NCBI RefSeq assembly: GCF_023856365.1
Contig: NW_026042775.1
Coordinates: 36,203-100,202 of the forward strand
DNA length: 64,000 bases
Source of the DNA: Brienomyrus brachyistius
Taxonomy: Eukaryota > Chordata > Actinopteri > Osteoglossiformes > Mormyridae
Direction: 5' to 3'
Shown: in pieces, positions 20,192-32,501 of the stretch
How the letters are laid out: every line of letters starts with the position of its first letter
How positions within the stretch are numbered: the first letter of the stretch is position 1
Made by a program: the position numbers and the translations under genes
The notes under the pieces: generated by a model
Database searches by the model: none
What the model was told of the DNA's origin: nothing
The model's input: the letters and a program-made list of their open reading frames with translations, nothing else

Positions 20192-21665
20192 TTACTGTAT
20201 AATTAAATAATTAAACTTCTGAAATGGCCGCTCAGTGCAGGAGGAGGCTGCAAACCTGAAGAGGCACACAACCGTATGGGTGGGGCAGGGGATCAATGGT
20301 GTGAGGTAGAGGACCAGGGCAGTGGGATTGCAGTGGCACAAGGGCAACCGTGTGGTCATCATGGGCTCCTCCAATGGCAGCTTCAGGTAAGTCGCTCTGA
20401 TAAACCCCGTTAGACTCCAGTGAAGTGAGTGAGGCTGCAGCGCTACACTGGAGGGGACACATGTGGGCTCAGGGGCCCATGTGACTGTAGCAGAGGAAGG
20501 GATCTCTAGCTGATGTGGAGGTACAGGCCCAGTGGCAGTAAGGGGTGGGCAGTCAGCTGCAGAGGCTGCGGGGCCAGCGGCCCCACTGTACACATGGACC
20601 GCAGGGAATCTCAGCATGTTGTGCCCAAAGTCCAGCACACATGCCGTGCTCCGGGGGAAATTCAGGCCCAGGATGGAGGGATCGAGCATGTCAGCCATCC
20701 ACATAGTTACTATTCACAACTAAACCCCCCATGTCAAAAGGGAACAACCCCGTCCCTCTTAAAGGGGCCAGGTCACCAGTCATTGTTCTCACCTGCACCA
20801 ATGTCAGTTCTAGACAGTGTCTGGTCTCACCAGGGTTGCAGTGGAACCTGTATGGACTAGGGCAGTACATGCGACTCACATCACTATGGTGGGTATGTGA
20901 CAGAAGTTGCCTCTGTGAGTCCAATCCGTAGTCACCACCTCTGCAGCAGGTGGCAGCAGGGCCACCTCCCCGGTGTCAACAAGGAAGTTCCGGAAATTAA
21001 CCTTGTTGGCCCACATCTTCCCGGCTATGCGTGCCCTTGGCGGAACCCTGGGTGGCGGTGAACTTGGGACACTGTCTGAGGATTGAGGGGTGGGGGGGGG
21101 GTGCTGCTGCCTGTCAGCCTACAGGCAGTCTGCCTCCAGGAAGTAAACCTGAGGGCCTGGGTCCTCCAAGCCCTTTGGCGTTTACAGCTTGGTTGATTTC
21201 TCCCGCCTCGTTCCCCGCCACCTTGCTGCCCACAATTTCTCTCTCCAAAGCCAGTTCCAGGGCCTCGTCTAGGGACGCAGAGGGGTTGGCTGTGTCTGAA
21301 TGTGAGCTATCTGGGGTTAAGTGTCTAGATAAACTGATCCCTGGCCAGTTCACTCTGTACTGATAGAGCCATGTGAGCACAGACACGCCTACACAACCCC
21401 TTGATATCATTAAGCAGGATGCAGAGAGACTCATTTGACTCAGTCCCTGCACCTATTGTTTAACTGAGAGGGCAGAAGTCCTCACACTGCCCACAGCGAT
21501 TCTGCAGGGTACTGACCAGTGTCTCATCCAGGGGCTCAAGCAACCAGCAGTGTACACCTCAGAAAAACATGTGTGACAACCCTGAGGACCTGCTTGCATA
21601 CCACAATGGTATCCCATCTCCCCTTGCTCTTTGAAGGGGTACCACCCATCCAGTATAGTTATCAC
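20192..21665 (-). mobile_element. LTR-retroelement relic: gag C-terminus and aspartic protease region (unit A)
   Basis: Degraded minus-strand coding sequence of a retroelement, probably Ty3/Gypsy-like. At 21452-21114 the block SASLDEALELALEREIV resembles a C-terminal gag segment of fish elements. At 20704-20600 the block LDPSILGLNFPRSTACVLDF resembles the ILGLDFL part of a retropepsin domain, in the usual order downstream of gag. Frames are interrupted; the catalytic DTG/DSG triplet, the reverse transcriptase and the LTRs are not seen. No functional product is possible. Confidence 0.6.
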
Positions 21666-21690
21666 TGGGCTATCACAATGTCATCACAAT

Positions 21691-21790
21691 ACTAAAGACT
21701 GAAACAAAGCCGTGAGGTCAGACCCTCTGTATACAGCACACAGTCTCACCCTCACATCCTGTATGACCACATTTCTGCTGTTCACATGGC
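21691..21790 (+). repeat. Receptor 5'-flank module, direct copy 2
   Basis: CTAAAGACTGAAACAAAGCC and AGGTCAGACCCTCTGTATAC match the module at 9931-10040. No signal-peptide exon follows it before the LINE site, so it marks another lost receptor 5' end. Confidence 0.6.
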
Positions 21791-22540
21791 ATTTCTCCAG
21801 CTTCCATTGCCCTGCAATGGACTGACGTGCTGTTGAAGGTCTACCTCACTTTACACTTTGCCCATGTCTTGTGTGTATACCCTGTCCGCTCCTAACGTGT
21901 ATTTAGTTTGTGTAAATCTATCACTGCATCTGCATTTCGCAGTTCAGCTTCTGACAACATTGTGTTTCCCATCTGTGTATTTGGGTTCGGTGCTTGTTGG
22001 GTGCCTGTCGTGGTCCTTCAATTTACAATTGTACGCGGGGCATGCTGGGATATGCGCCCCGCCGGTGTTACACTAGTATAAAAAAAGGAATCTGGTCGAG
22101 TTTGTTCATTGACCAAATTTAGTTTTTGCGAACCAAATTGTTTGTAGGCCAAAGCATTTGTGAACTGCAAGCACTACTGTACTAATGATAAATTTGTATG
22201 AAAAAATGGAGACAATTTCTGAGATACCAGAGCGATCCGTGTACTGTAATATTTATCTCATCAATAACACAGTAAAAATACACATTAGCGCCAATTCATC
22301 TTCTTTATTCATCATGAATATTTTAATTCATTAATGCAGGAGTCTGTGATAAATCGCTATCAGCATTTGGTTTATAATGGCCAATTAATGATAACTAAAA
22401 AGAAACAGAGAGACTGAAGACAGAACTTTCAACCATGATATGAGTGCTGTTGCTGCATAATTTGTCCACCAGGGGTCACAGCGCAACCCCCATCTCGGCA
22501 AGATGGATGACTTGAAATATGTTTCTATATCAAGTTGAAT
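21791..22540. other. Spacer with high A/B divergence
   Basis: No exon identified. About one difference per 60 to 100 bases against unit B (47516-48264) by eye, clearly more than in the left part of the unit. Confidence 0.4.
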
Positions 22541-23715
22541 TATTTTTATTTCTATAGCACATTTAAAAACAATCTATGTTGTGCCAAAGTGCTGTAGGTC
22601 AAAATAATATAAATATATAGTAAAAGTAGAGACATTGGCCAATGTTACACAATGTTACACAAAAAATAATCAGAATCAGACTGTGGTTTATTGCCAAGTA
22701 GGTTGACCCTACAAGGAATTCTTTTTGGTATAATGGTGCTCCATGGAAAAACAAGACTAAGCAACAACCAAGTTCAAAAAACAGTGCAAAAGTTATACAA
22801 TAATCTAGTAATAAATATAAAATCACTATAAATGTTAAATACATGATGTGCAAAGCAGAATAGTCAGATTAAATAGATAAATAAAATGTGTTCCTGTGTG
22901 TGCAGGGTCAGTACAGAGATGCATCTAATAAGAAGCGGTGTAAGGCTGAATTAGCTCCGAGACGGACTGGGGACCTATGCCATGTATCGCCTTAGAAAGA
23001 AATAAGAAATCTTTAAACTGTATTCTCAGAAATTCTCAAAACTTAACAGGTAGCCAATGCAATGCAGCCAACACAGGGGAAATTTGGTGTCTATTTTTTG
23101 TTGAGAGCCTGGTAGCACCGTTTTGAACAAGGTGTAGTCAGAATAAAGATGCTTCTGGTAAACCTGGGTACAGAGAACGGCAGTAACCCAATCAGGATAA
23201 AAGCAGGAGTAACTCTCCAGGTCTTTGGCTGAAAGGTGTGGTTTAAGCCAGGCTATTGAACTCAGCTGACAGAAACACCCCTTCACAACAGCATTTATTT
23301 GTTTATCAAACTCAGTGATGAATCAAAGATGACACCAAGATTTTTAGTATGTGACTGGAAGTTTTCTGAATGAGGCCCTAATTGTTCTCTGAGATCATGA
23401 ACAGTGACCAAAACTCATTACCTCTGTCTTGTTTTCATTAATCTGGACGAAAGTCATTGCTGTCCTGTTCTTAATATCCTCCAGACAGTTAGAAAGGGCC
23501 ACCAGAGAGCAGCAGTCACCAGGTTTTAATGGCAGATAGAGCTGCGTATCACCAGCATAGCAATGATATTTTACATAATAACGTTCACAAATAGAGCCCA
23601 AAGGAAGCATGTATAGAGGGAATATGAGAGGGCCTGTATCACAGGACTGGATATGTTTACAAATAAGGCCATAGTACTGAAGGGGTGTGGCCATCCCACA
23701 CAGTGACAAGCCCAT
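22541..23715 (-). mobile_element. L2/Rex-type LINE relic with mutated reverse-transcriptase motif (unit A)
   Basis: On the minus strand, 23715-23395 reads GPLIFPLYMLPLGSI, then YHCYAGDTQLYLPLKPGD and FVQINENKTEVMSFG. This is the palm block of an L2/Rex-like reverse transcriptase in which YADDT has become YAGDT, losing a catalytic aspartate. 23286-23026 continues with LSSIAWLKPHLSAKDLE and ends near LHCIGYLLSF, matching the C-terminal tail of such ORFs. The lower-coordinate part includes a block around CAGAATCAGACTGTGGTTTA (22672) typical of a fish LINE or SINE 3' region. Confidence 0.7.
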
Positions 23716-23722
23716 TCATTCA

Positions 23723-23739
23723 CCTCATCTAGGCCTTTT
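23723..23739. repeat. Target-site duplication at LINE 3' end, unit B element
   Basis: CCTCATCTAGGCCTTTT, identical to 29418-29434. The nick implied on the + strand is TTTT/A, the classical L1-type endonuclease site, and the poly(A) tail (T on the + strand) continues directly from it. Confidence 0.95.
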
Positions 23740-23994
23740 TTTTCCAACAATATCTTTATTAAAATTTTAAAAAATACAGAAATTACAGAAGTTTGAGTGC
23801 TTCCACATCGAAAGGAGCATCCAAGGCAACTAAATTATTGTATAACAATCAATCAACCTTCCTTGCAAATCAGACATTTAAAAGATGATAGAAAAATATT
23901 TAGGTGGAAGTACAAAATATGACCTGTAAATAATAACTTAATCAAATAAAAGAAAAACACAAAGCCCAAAAAAAACCCCAAAAAACATAAAAAA

Positions 23995-24025
<31 letters not shown>

Positions 24026-24160
24026 AAAACCCCAACAACAAATAAGTTTCTCTATTTTCCAAGGGTTGCTCAACTCCACCTCAATTGTACTGTTCTGTAT
24101 TGTTCAAAATTACAAACTCAAATTTATTTAGTTTAGGAAGCTGCAGAGGGCCGACATCAA

Positions 24161-27130
24161 TTACATCTCATCTGCCTCATTCACAATACTACTAAGATCC
24201 ACATTTTCCATATATTGCATAAAGGGACCCCAAATGTTTTGAAAAAGTGACAGTTTTCCCTTGACAATGTAAGTAATTTTCTCCATAGGTAAAGTTGTGG
24301 ACAGTTCCTTTATCCAGTTAATGAGTTTTGGTTTACTGGTCTTCCTCCATGAGAGTGCTATGACTCTTTTTGCTAACAGTAGACATAAGTCCATGGCGGT
24401 AATTATCTTTCTAGACATAAGATGTCCATCAGGATATAAACCTAAAATAAATAGTTTAGGGTCAAGATCTAATTGTATACCCAATATAGTATCCAGAGCT
24501 TGTTTGATCTCTTTCCAAAACAATTGTACTTTATTGCATTCCCAGATACAGTGGAAGAATGTCCCTTTCTCCTCTCCACACCTGAAACACAAGTCTGGGC
24601 TATCACCATTATACTTATTAAGCTTTTCTGGAGTCACATATGTCCTCATTAGCCAATTATATTGCAGTACTTTAAGACGGGTACTGGTAGTTTGTGTTTG
24701 TGCTTCAGCACATGCCTCCTCCCAGTCTTCGGAGGATAAGTCCTCCTGTAAGTCTTCCCTCCAGGCATTAAGTTTCCCTAAAGAAGATTCAGGGGAACCC
24801 TCTACTAATATATTATATAGTTTGGAGATTATTCCCTTTCCAAAGCAACCTTTTTTCATTTCTGTTTCCAATGTGGATAACGGAGGGATTGACAAGCATT
24901 GATTTTGAGATAATCTAATAAAGTTTCTCATTTGTAGATATTTAAATCGATGTTTGCATGGAATATCATACTTGGCAATCAACTCCTCAAATGACATCAA
25001 AGTCTCATCCTCTGATCCCATGAGGTCCCCTATTGTCTTTAAACCTTTGTCAGCCCACTTCCTAAAACCAGGGTCTGCTCTGCCTGGAGGGAAAAAATGA
25101 TTACCCCATATTGGGCTGAAGCGTGCGAGAGAGGTGGATTCACCCAGATATTTCTTAACCTGATACCAGATTATAATCATATTTCTGACTATAGGATTTT
25201 TTGTCTTTTTTTTCAACATTTTGACTTTTGCTGAATATAGGTATTGGGGAAGGGGAAGAGGTACCGAGCAGTTTTCAATATTCATCCAAGGCGGGAGGGA
25301 TTTATCTGTAAAATAATACATCATAGTCCTCAATTGAGCTGCCCAATAGTACCAAAGTGGATTGGGACATTTGAGGCCTCCTCTTTCATACGGTAAGTAC
25401 AAGAGTGATAAACGCAGCCTCGGTCGTCTATTATTCCACAAAAAACGTACAAAAATTGTTTTCAGGTGTGAGAATAAATTAGCAGGAGGTGACAATGGAA
25501 TGTTCTGGAACAAGTACAGAAGTTTGGGCATTATGTTTAGTTTAAGAACATTAATTCTTGCTATAAGTGACAAGGGCAAGGGTTTCCATCTATCTACAGA
25601 TGAGATGATGGAATTTATCATAGGGGTGTAGTTAGCTCCAACAATGTCTCTCAAACATGGCACTATCCTAATCCCGAGATAGGTAAAACAGTCTACCATT
25701 TTGAATTGGAAAGAATTTCCGGCACTTCTTCTCTCTTCTGAGTTAAGTATCATTAATGAAGATTTTTCTTTGTTCACTTTATATCCTGATATCCGTCCAA
25801 ATGTGTGTAATAAATCCAACAAGGCTGGGATAGAATCTTTCAGTTTTTCCAAAAAAAGGATGACATCATCTGCAAATAAAGCAATTCTATGTTCCTGTTG
25901 ATTTACTGATAAACCAGTTATGTTTTTATGAGACCGCACCGCAATGGCAAACGGTTCAATTGCTAAAATAAACAATAAGGGGGACAAAGGGCACCCTTGC
26001 CTACATCCCCGTTTAATTTCAAATGGTTTAGATATAATTCCATTTGTCAGTATTTCAGCATATGGTTCATTATATAGAAGTCTAATCCACCGACAGAAAT
26101 TATCCCCACAGCCAAATCTTTTTAATATTTCAAATAAGTAGGGCCACTCAACTCTATCAAAGGCCTTTTTGGCATCCAGTGATAGTAAAGCATTGTCTGT
26201 TTTTCCTTCCTGATTATGAAGAATATCCAACACTCGTCTCACATTATGAAATCCCTGTCTACCTGCAATAAACCCATTCTGGTCACAGGGAATTAGATCA
26301 GGTAAGAATCTCTCCAGTCTTCGAGCCAAAATTTTACAAAGTATCTTTAAATCCACATTAAGAAGACTTATTGGTCTTAGGTTTCCACATTTATTGCACG
26401 GTTTACCTGGTTTGGGTAGTAAAGTTATCAGAGCTCCTCTTAATGAAGCCGGAAGGATTCCCTTCTCAAATGAATCCGCGAACATGTCAAAAAGAGGGGA
26501 CAGCAATTTAGTTTTAAATTTCCTATAAATTTCTGTCGGCAGCCCATCTGGGCCTGGGGTTTTACCTGTTTTCAAATGATCTATTGCTATAGATATTTCC
26601 TCCTTTGTTATAGGTGTATTAAGGTCTGCACTTATTAGTTCTGAAATGCTAGGTATCTGAAGGGTATCTAAGAAGAGATTTTGCTCTTGTCCCATATGTG
26701 TTATGTCTGAGCTGTATAGTTTTTCATAAAAAAAAAACTTAAAAGTTTCATTAATTCCTAGAGGGTCAACAATGATCTGTCCATCACTGTTTACAACTGA
26801 AGTAATGTTTTTCTCATTTTGTAATTGTCGGAGGCGCCAGGCTAATAATTTCCCGGGCTTTTCCCCTTGGTCATAGAATGATTGTTTAAGACGCAAAAGA
26901 TGTGAGGCTGCTTTAGAAGCAGAAAGTTCGTTATACTGTGTTCTTAGTAATAAAAGCTTTTGATGGACTCTTGGACAAAAGGTTTGAAAGTATTCTCCCT
27001 CAAGCAGCTCAATCTCCGCCTCCAACTTTTTTGTTTTCTTATAAGTTTGGTTTGCTCTATAACTTGTAAAACTAATAATCTGACCTCTTAAGTAGGCCTT
27101 AAATGCTTCCCACCTTGTGCAGGGTGACGT
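24161..27130 (-). pseudogene. LINE ORF2: reverse transcriptase and C-terminal zinc-knuckle part (unit B)
   Basis: A long open stretch of about 990 codons after the TAA at 27131-27133. Counting from the TTG at 27025, KTGKTPGPDG lies at about 152, RPISLLNVDLK at about 217, LDAKKAFDRV at about 283, RQGCPLSPLLF at about 342 and the catalytic FADD at about 384. A CFRCGEEKGTFFHCIWEC zinc-binding motif at about 813-830 is typical of L1/Tx1 ORF2. All reverse-transcriptase signature residues are present. The enzyme would copy LINE RNA at the nicked target. It is called a pseudogene because it is cut off from its start codon by the stops at 27131-27133 and 27173-27175 and by the frameshift at 27315-27338. 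Confidence 0.95.
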
Positions 27131-27314
27131 TTAATCCGTATTAGTTTCAAAATAAATATTTATTTGCATAGTCTATTTTTGTTTAAATCTCCATCTAGGG
27201 GGATCTCTTTTTAGTCTTAAATCTTCATATATTAATGAGTTTGGCGAATGGTCAGATATTAAAATGCTATCGTAGTGACAATCCTTTATTTTGTACCTCA
27301 TATTGCCAGAAACT

Positions 27315-27338
27315 AAAAAAAAAAAAAAAAAAAAAAAA
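27315..27338. repeat. A-run of 24 replacing conserved endonuclease codons
   Basis: Homopolymer inside ORF2 (T-run in the sense strand). The unit A copy has 21 bases at 2070-2090. The change of three keeps the relative frame, but the run itself joins two different frames. Confidence 0.95.
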
Positions 27339-27933
27339 GTGTATTTGAGTAGCAGGAGAATTTTAAGACCTTGGGGTTCATATCCCTCCAAATATCCCTC
27401 AGATCAAGTTCTTTCATAAAATGTTGAATAGTTTGTCTACTTTTAGGATGCGAGAAATCAATACCTGAGCTCCTATCCAATTCTGGATTCAATGTACAAT
27501 TAAAATCCCCTCCTATAATAAAGCTACCAGACAGAGATGATGCTGTCAAAAAAAGATTATGAAAAAACTTTGGGTCGTCAATGTTTGGAGCATAGATATT
27601 TATCAGGATTATTTTTTCCGTAATAAGTGTGCCCTGTAAAATAATATATCTCCCCGCCTTGTCTTTAATAACCCTTGTCACATGGAATGGTATAGATTTG
27701 TGGATCAAAATCATAACACCTCTTGCCTGAGAGGTGAAGGGTGCAGAATATATACTGCCCTGCCACCTCCTCCTAATCTTCGCCTCTTGACTAGACAACA
27801 GGTGTGTTTCCTGAAGTAGCATGATATCAGAGTGCATAGATTTCACCCTAGTCATTACTTGTTTTACCTTCTCCAGTTTTTGTAGTCCTCTGCAGTTCCA
27901 AGAAGAAATTTTAATTCTTATTCCACCAGACAT
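27339..27933 (-). pseudogene. LINE ORF2: APE-type endonuclease part (unit B)
   Basis: The ATG at 27931-27933 is preferred over upstream non-ATG codons because the protein then starts MSGGIRIKISSWNCRGL, as L1-type ORF2 proteins do. Signatures ETHL, YAPN and GGDFNC follow, and the frame is lost in the T-run. The continuation LVSGNMRYKIKDCHYD to ISDHSP lies at 27176-27314 in the frame of the reverse transcriptase. Confidence 0.92.
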
Positions 27934-28367
27934 AACACACAGCACTAAATGAGCTTCCCAACACATTTGAAATATTAAAGGATAGAGAAACAAATAACAT
28001 CTGAATGTCAAAAACTACACCCACAACAATAAGTATTGAACATACCCCTTTAACTTGAACTTTGGTACCCATTTCCCTCCCCCTATATATACTGGTACTT
28101 GTCTAACAGCTAAAGGTTGTTCCACCCAAAAGTGAGGATCAACCGACTATGCCTAAACACCTTTCCCCCCTACCCCACCCCGCTACATAAACAGAAAAAC
28201 TCGTTATTGGATACATTAAGAAAATTAGGCTACTAATAGTAGCTGTAAGCCTCTGGACCGATAAACAAATATAACAAATTGGCCTTTCTCTTTCACTCTT
28301 CTTTTAAAACTTAAAGCTCAGTAATTATTCCTTCATGCCAACACACAGCATGTCAATGATTACATTC

Positions 28368-29306
28368 TCAACCCAGTCCACTTTCTGACCTCAGAGCCTT
28401 CACAAAATTCTCCGCTTCACCTGGCTGGTTAAAGATGCGAGACTTTCCGTTGTATGTCACTATCAGTCGCGCGGGAGGAATCATGCCGTACCGGATCCCC
28501 ATGGAGCGAAGCTGTTGTCTCACGGCGTTAAACTCTTTCTGTTTTCTGTGTACACCGGTCGCCAGGTCCTCATAAAATCTCACCGGACGGTTCTTGAAAA
28601 GAATCTGTCCCTTTGCCCTGGCAGCTCTTATCACGGTCATTTTATCCTTGTAATTTAGGAACTTCATGATCATTGTCCTCGGTGCAGCGGTGTTTGACGT
28701 ATTCTTCTGGCCGATCCGATGAGCTCTCTCCAGCGTCAGAGCAGTATGTAGCGGTGCCAAGTTCAGAGCCTCCGGCAGCCAGTTTTCCAAGAAGACGCAC
28801 GCGTCCTCTCCTTCCGCGCCCTCGGGCAGGTTAACAAGTCTCAAGTTAGAACGTCGCGATCTGGCCTCCAGATCCAGCACTTTGTCTTCGAGATCTTTGT
28901 TGTTATTTTCAAGAGTCCGTGCCTTTGCTTCCAAGGTGGTGATACTATCTTCTGCTGCAGATATCCGGGCCTCCGCCTCACCGACCCGCTTAGCACACTC
29001 ATTAACATCCTTCCTCACAGTCTCTATTGCTGACAAAATACCGTCCAGTTTGGAGGAAAAATCCGATTTCAAGTTTGCAATAGCCGCCAGTACTGCGTCT
29101 AAGCTTTCGACCGTCTTTCCCCTCTCATTTGGCTTGTCAATTTTCTCCTCCATCACCTGACAGGTGTTGGTATTATTCTCGCTATCTTCACCACTAACAT
29201 TAGCTTCACAGCTAGCCTCGGAGCTCGACTTAGAAGTGAAGTTAGACAATTTCGACTGAGTCGGTCTACTAATGTTTTTACCAAGTTTCTTTTGCGAGAG
29301 AGGCAT
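28368..29306 (-). CDS. LINE ORF1, RNA-binding chaperone protein, intact (unit B)
   Basis: 312 codons from ATG 29304-29306 to TGA 28368-28370. The order fits L1 ORF1p: a Ser/Thr-rich N-terminus, a coiled coil at about residues 85-150 (heptads through VGEAEARISAAEDSITTLEA), an RNA-recognition domain beginning about residue 153 (NLRLVNLPEG), and a C-terminal domain with KGQILFKNRPVRFYEDL and AVRQQLRSMGIRYGMIPPAR. The family protein trimerises through the coiled coil and coats LINE RNA in cytoplasmic particles. This copy has no break; the unit A copy has lost most of the gene. The GTG just upstream is in frame but the ATG is the natural start. Confidence 0.93.
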   Translation of the reverse strand: MPLSQKKLGKNISRPTQSKLSNFTSKSSSEASCEANVSGEDSENNTNTCQVMEEKIDKPNERGKTVESLDAVLAAIANLKSDFSSKLDGILSAIETVRKDVNECAKRVGEAEARISAAEDSITTLEAKARTLENNNKDLEDKVLDLEARSRRSNLRLVNLPEGAEGEDACVFLENWLPEALNLAPLHTALTLERAHRIGQKNTSNTAAPRTMIMKFLNYKDKMTVIRAARAKGQILFKNRPVRFYEDLATGVHRKQKEFNAVRQQLRSMGIRYGMIPPARLIVTYNGKSRIFNQPGEAENFVKALRSESGLG

Positions 29307-29417
29307 CACTACTGGTCTTGTTCAACGTCCAATAAACGAGTATTATTCAGGATTTTACAGAAACATAGCGGAGCAGAAATGGGCACGTCTTCTCAGCAAG
29401 CCGCCATTACCGGAAAC

Positions 29418-29434
29418 CCTCATCTAGGCCTTTT
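29418..29434. repeat. Target-site duplication at LINE 5' end, unit B
   Basis: Second copy of CCTCATCTAGGCCTTTT, followed by ACTAGGGATTTAAGG exactly as in the empty site of unit C. Confidence 0.95.
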
Positions 29435-29711
29435 ACTAGGGATTTAAGGTCCTGGTTTTCCTCTCAGACCCTAGAACACACTGCCAGGCTCAGATTCCCG
29501 ATCCCACATCCTGCTGAAGCCCTTCCCAAGATCAGACACTAGTTTTGTTTTCCTTGTTCTTATAGTAAAATGATGGTCTTTGACTTTTATACATCATCAC
29601 TGTTCTGTTAATTACACATGACCTAATCTAAGTATTACACAAACCAAGCATAATTACTTAGAGATGTCATGAGATGGAAAATCCTTATTCAGTTAATTAT
29701 TTTCCCTACAG

Positions 29712-30923
29712 GTGCTGACAGTGTGTCTACAGTGAAATGGGCCTGTGTACAGAGAGGATGATCTGTAACAATCCCATGTTCCTATGGTGACAGATATAAA
29801 ACTCATGTGAAATACTGGTGCAGAGGGTATAATGTGAGGTCATGTACTCCCATAGTACACACTGACTCTCCACTGGAGGGTAAAGTGTGAGTCAGAGATG
29901 ATCCTGACCAGCGAGTCTTCACTGTGACCATCAACAATCTGACAGCTGTAGGAATTATTAGCTCAGGTATATTTTAATATCTCCACCAAAATGTTTTGAA
30001 ATTAATTAACTTTTAATTAATTATTATTTGATGCTGATTAGTAACCAATTGTTATGCCGAATGGTCGGCTCCTCCAAACACAAATGCGAATCCCAGTGAG
30101 TCTGTTAATGTGAGACTTAAATGGGATTCATTAATAACCCGTATCGCTTAATAACCTGGGTTAGTAGGCTCGTCCAGCGAGCTGGGTCACCAGGTAATGT
30201 AAACGATCGGTAGCGAAGCTCCCCTCACGGCCAATGAGAGAGAGTCTCGCGATATTTCAGGCGAGTTTGAGGTTTCAGAGCGTAGTAGCCAGATCGCAGA
30301 GGCAGGGACTATTGTGAGCACTCAATGACGGAGGCTGAAGTTGTGTAAAAAGACATACATTTATTCCTACAACTAACATAAGACAGACATTATACCTAAC
30401 AAACAATAAACATGAAATAACGGAAAAGACACAAACGATGTAATCATGAAAATGCAGTGACCAGATTTAAAATGATTAACCTAAAAAGGGAAAAACTGTT
30501 CTGCAAAGCAAGCAGTTTGTAGGAATATAAACCTAAAGGAATATAGCAGGTGAATAGGACAGTTTAGGTTGTTAGAAAGGAAAGGAATTGGTTTACTTGG
30601 ATGCAGGAAAGAGGGAGGTCTTTGCAGTTGGTTGCAGTGGCTGATGAGCTGATGGGTGATGGCTCTCAGGGAGGCGCGGTGTTTGCAGCGGTTGTTGGAG
30701 TGGAGTCCCGTACTGGTGCAGAGGGTATAATGTGAGGTCATGTACTCCCATAGTACACACTGACTCTCCACAGGAGGGTAAAGTGTGAGTCAGAGATGAT
30801 CCTGACCAGCGAGTCTTCACTGTGACCATCAACAATCTGACAGCTGAGGATTCCGATCGGTACTGGTGTGGTGTGAAGATCAGTGGAGCCTCTCTGATCA
30901 GGTTAATCTGTCAGTCACTGATG
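29712..30923 (+). pseudogene. Ig domain 1 exon, split and broken (unit B)
   Basis: Same structure and lesions as 3908-5119 in unit A: both TGA codons, the frameshift before the donor, and the split by an insert with 136-bp exon duplication at 29813-29948 and 30711-30846. I saw no base difference from unit A across the exon. Confidence 0.85.
29949..30710. other. 762-bp insert inside Ig D1 exon (unit B)
   Basis: Identical by eye to 4145-4906. Absent from unit C at about 49977. Confidence 0.6.
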
Positions 30924-31274
30924 GTAAGATGTCTGTACTGCAGACTGTAGCCAATGAGATGCACAGTATGTAACATGTCACTGAGTCAAAAAGGAAGGAC
31001 CTTAACACAAACACTGATGGAAAAATGTTTTAATATTTTAAAAATCTGCATTTTAATTTAATTCAATATGATAAACGAGACTTGGAAGAAGTAACAGTGT
31101 CAGTTAAATCGGGCGACTTCATGAGGTTAAATATGATAAGCAATATGTTAAAAAATGTCAGGGGTTGGCCAAACATTTACATACAGTATGTATGTTGTAA
31201 TGGGCTGATATTCATAAACATTTCATTGCTGTGCAAATCGTTGAGTGTTTTACCTGTGTGTTGAAGTCCTCCAG

Positions 31275-31549
31275 GGCTGTCAGTGGACAAACAGGAGGTG
31301 ACGGGTGTGGATGGAGACAGTGTCAGTGTTACTATGGAAACAACAAAAGACAAAGGATGTGGTGTAAGATTGGGGGCTCCTGTGCATCAGAGAGATCAGT
31401 GAGTTTGCATGGGAGGCCTGTTCTGATCAGGGATGACACAGAAAATAAAACCTTCATTGTGACAATGAGTGGGCTGGAGAGGAAGGACACTGGCTGGTAT
31501 TGGTGGCTGGTTGTGGAATCCTGCAGATTCCAGTTCATATTACTGTTAA
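31275..31549 (+). pseudogene. Ig domain 2 exon, frameshifted (unit B)
   Basis: Identical to 5471-5745, including both frameshifts and the missing cysteine after WYW. Confidence 0.8.
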
Positions 31550-31729
31550 ACATAAGTAATTGATTTAAATCTGCCTGTGAATTATTTATGCTTGAATATA
31601 AATAGATACATACTAATCAACCCAGCAGTTTCACTCACGAAGGGGTTTGTGCTTCTTTGTGGGGATAATCCCCTATTTATCAGCTGTTGTGAAACAGAGT
31701 TATTTATTGGGATTATTGTTTCAATGATA

Positions 31730-31894
31730 GTGGCACGGTGGTCCAGTAGGCGGCGCTGTTGCTTCACGCCTCCATGTTTAGGGGTTTGAATCTGGCTTCT
31801 GCTCTGTCTGTGTGGAGTCTGCATGTTCTCCACATGCTGTGTGGGTTTCCTCCAACAATCCAAAAACGCACAGTCAGGCTAATTGGTGTCTTTA
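31730..31894 (+). repeat. SINE-like repeat, 5' half (unit B)
   Basis: Same as 5926-6090. Confidence 0.75.
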
Positions 31895-32161
31895 ATATTG
31901 AATGTGTGTCTTCTAGTTTATGATCAGTCTGTAATATGACAAAAATCACAGCATTTTCCACAGACATACAGCCAGTCACTTATTTTGTATACAAATCCAG
32001 ACAAATCCATGTAGCTTGCAACATAATTCAGGCATTTTTTCATCTTTGTGAGGATGAATTGTTACTAATGGTGTGCAGACTGACTAACATGTCTGTAGGT
32101 GGTTTTTCATTGCAGCGTAGACCAGTGTTACAGTTGTACTCTGTAATATCTGTTCCAGTGC

Positions 32162-32501
32162 TGCATCCATCCATTGTCTGAAACTGCTTGTCTAACTCAG
32201 GGTCCCTATGGGCGCAAGGCAGGGAACGTCCCATGACAGGGTGCCAACCCATTGCAGAACACGCTCACACTCCATTCCCTCGCACAAGCACACCTACCGG
32301 CAATTTGACAACTCCAATTAGCCTCAGCATGTTTTTGGACTGTGGGGGGAAATCAGAGTCCCTGGAGGAAACCCCACAATGACACAGGGGGAGCATGCAA
32401 ACTCCATACACACGGAATTCCAGCGAAGACTTGAGTACACGTGCCAGAGGAGTGAGGCGACAGTGCAAACCACTGCACCACCATGCCACCCTGATACAAT
32501 A
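32162..32501 (-). repeat. SINE-like repeat, near-complete (unit B)
   Basis: Same as 6358-6697, with both the head and the GGAT-type tail preserved. Confidence 0.75.

Larger units (their letters stand above)
23740..29417 (-). mobile_element. Full-length L1-type LINE (unit B)
   Basis: 5,678 bp with perfect 17-bp target-site duplications. From the 5' end (high coordinates) it has a 111-bp 5' UTR, ORF1, a spacer of about 430 bp, ORF2, a 3' UTR and a short A-tail. The 3' UTR holds an (AAAT)n tract near 23993-24027. ORF1 is intact; ORF2 is broken in three places (a homopolymer frameshift and two stops). It cannot now supply its own ORF2 protein, but it is complete in length and very similar to the unit A copy. 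Confidence 0.97.

Noticed and set aside
20513..20860. + strand frame of 115 codons
   Set aside because: It is antisense to the gag/protease relic, whose retroelement motifs lie on the minus strand.
24297..24902. 201-codon + strand frame
   Set aside because: It lies antisense to the intact LINE ORF2 C-terminal region; no domain is seen.
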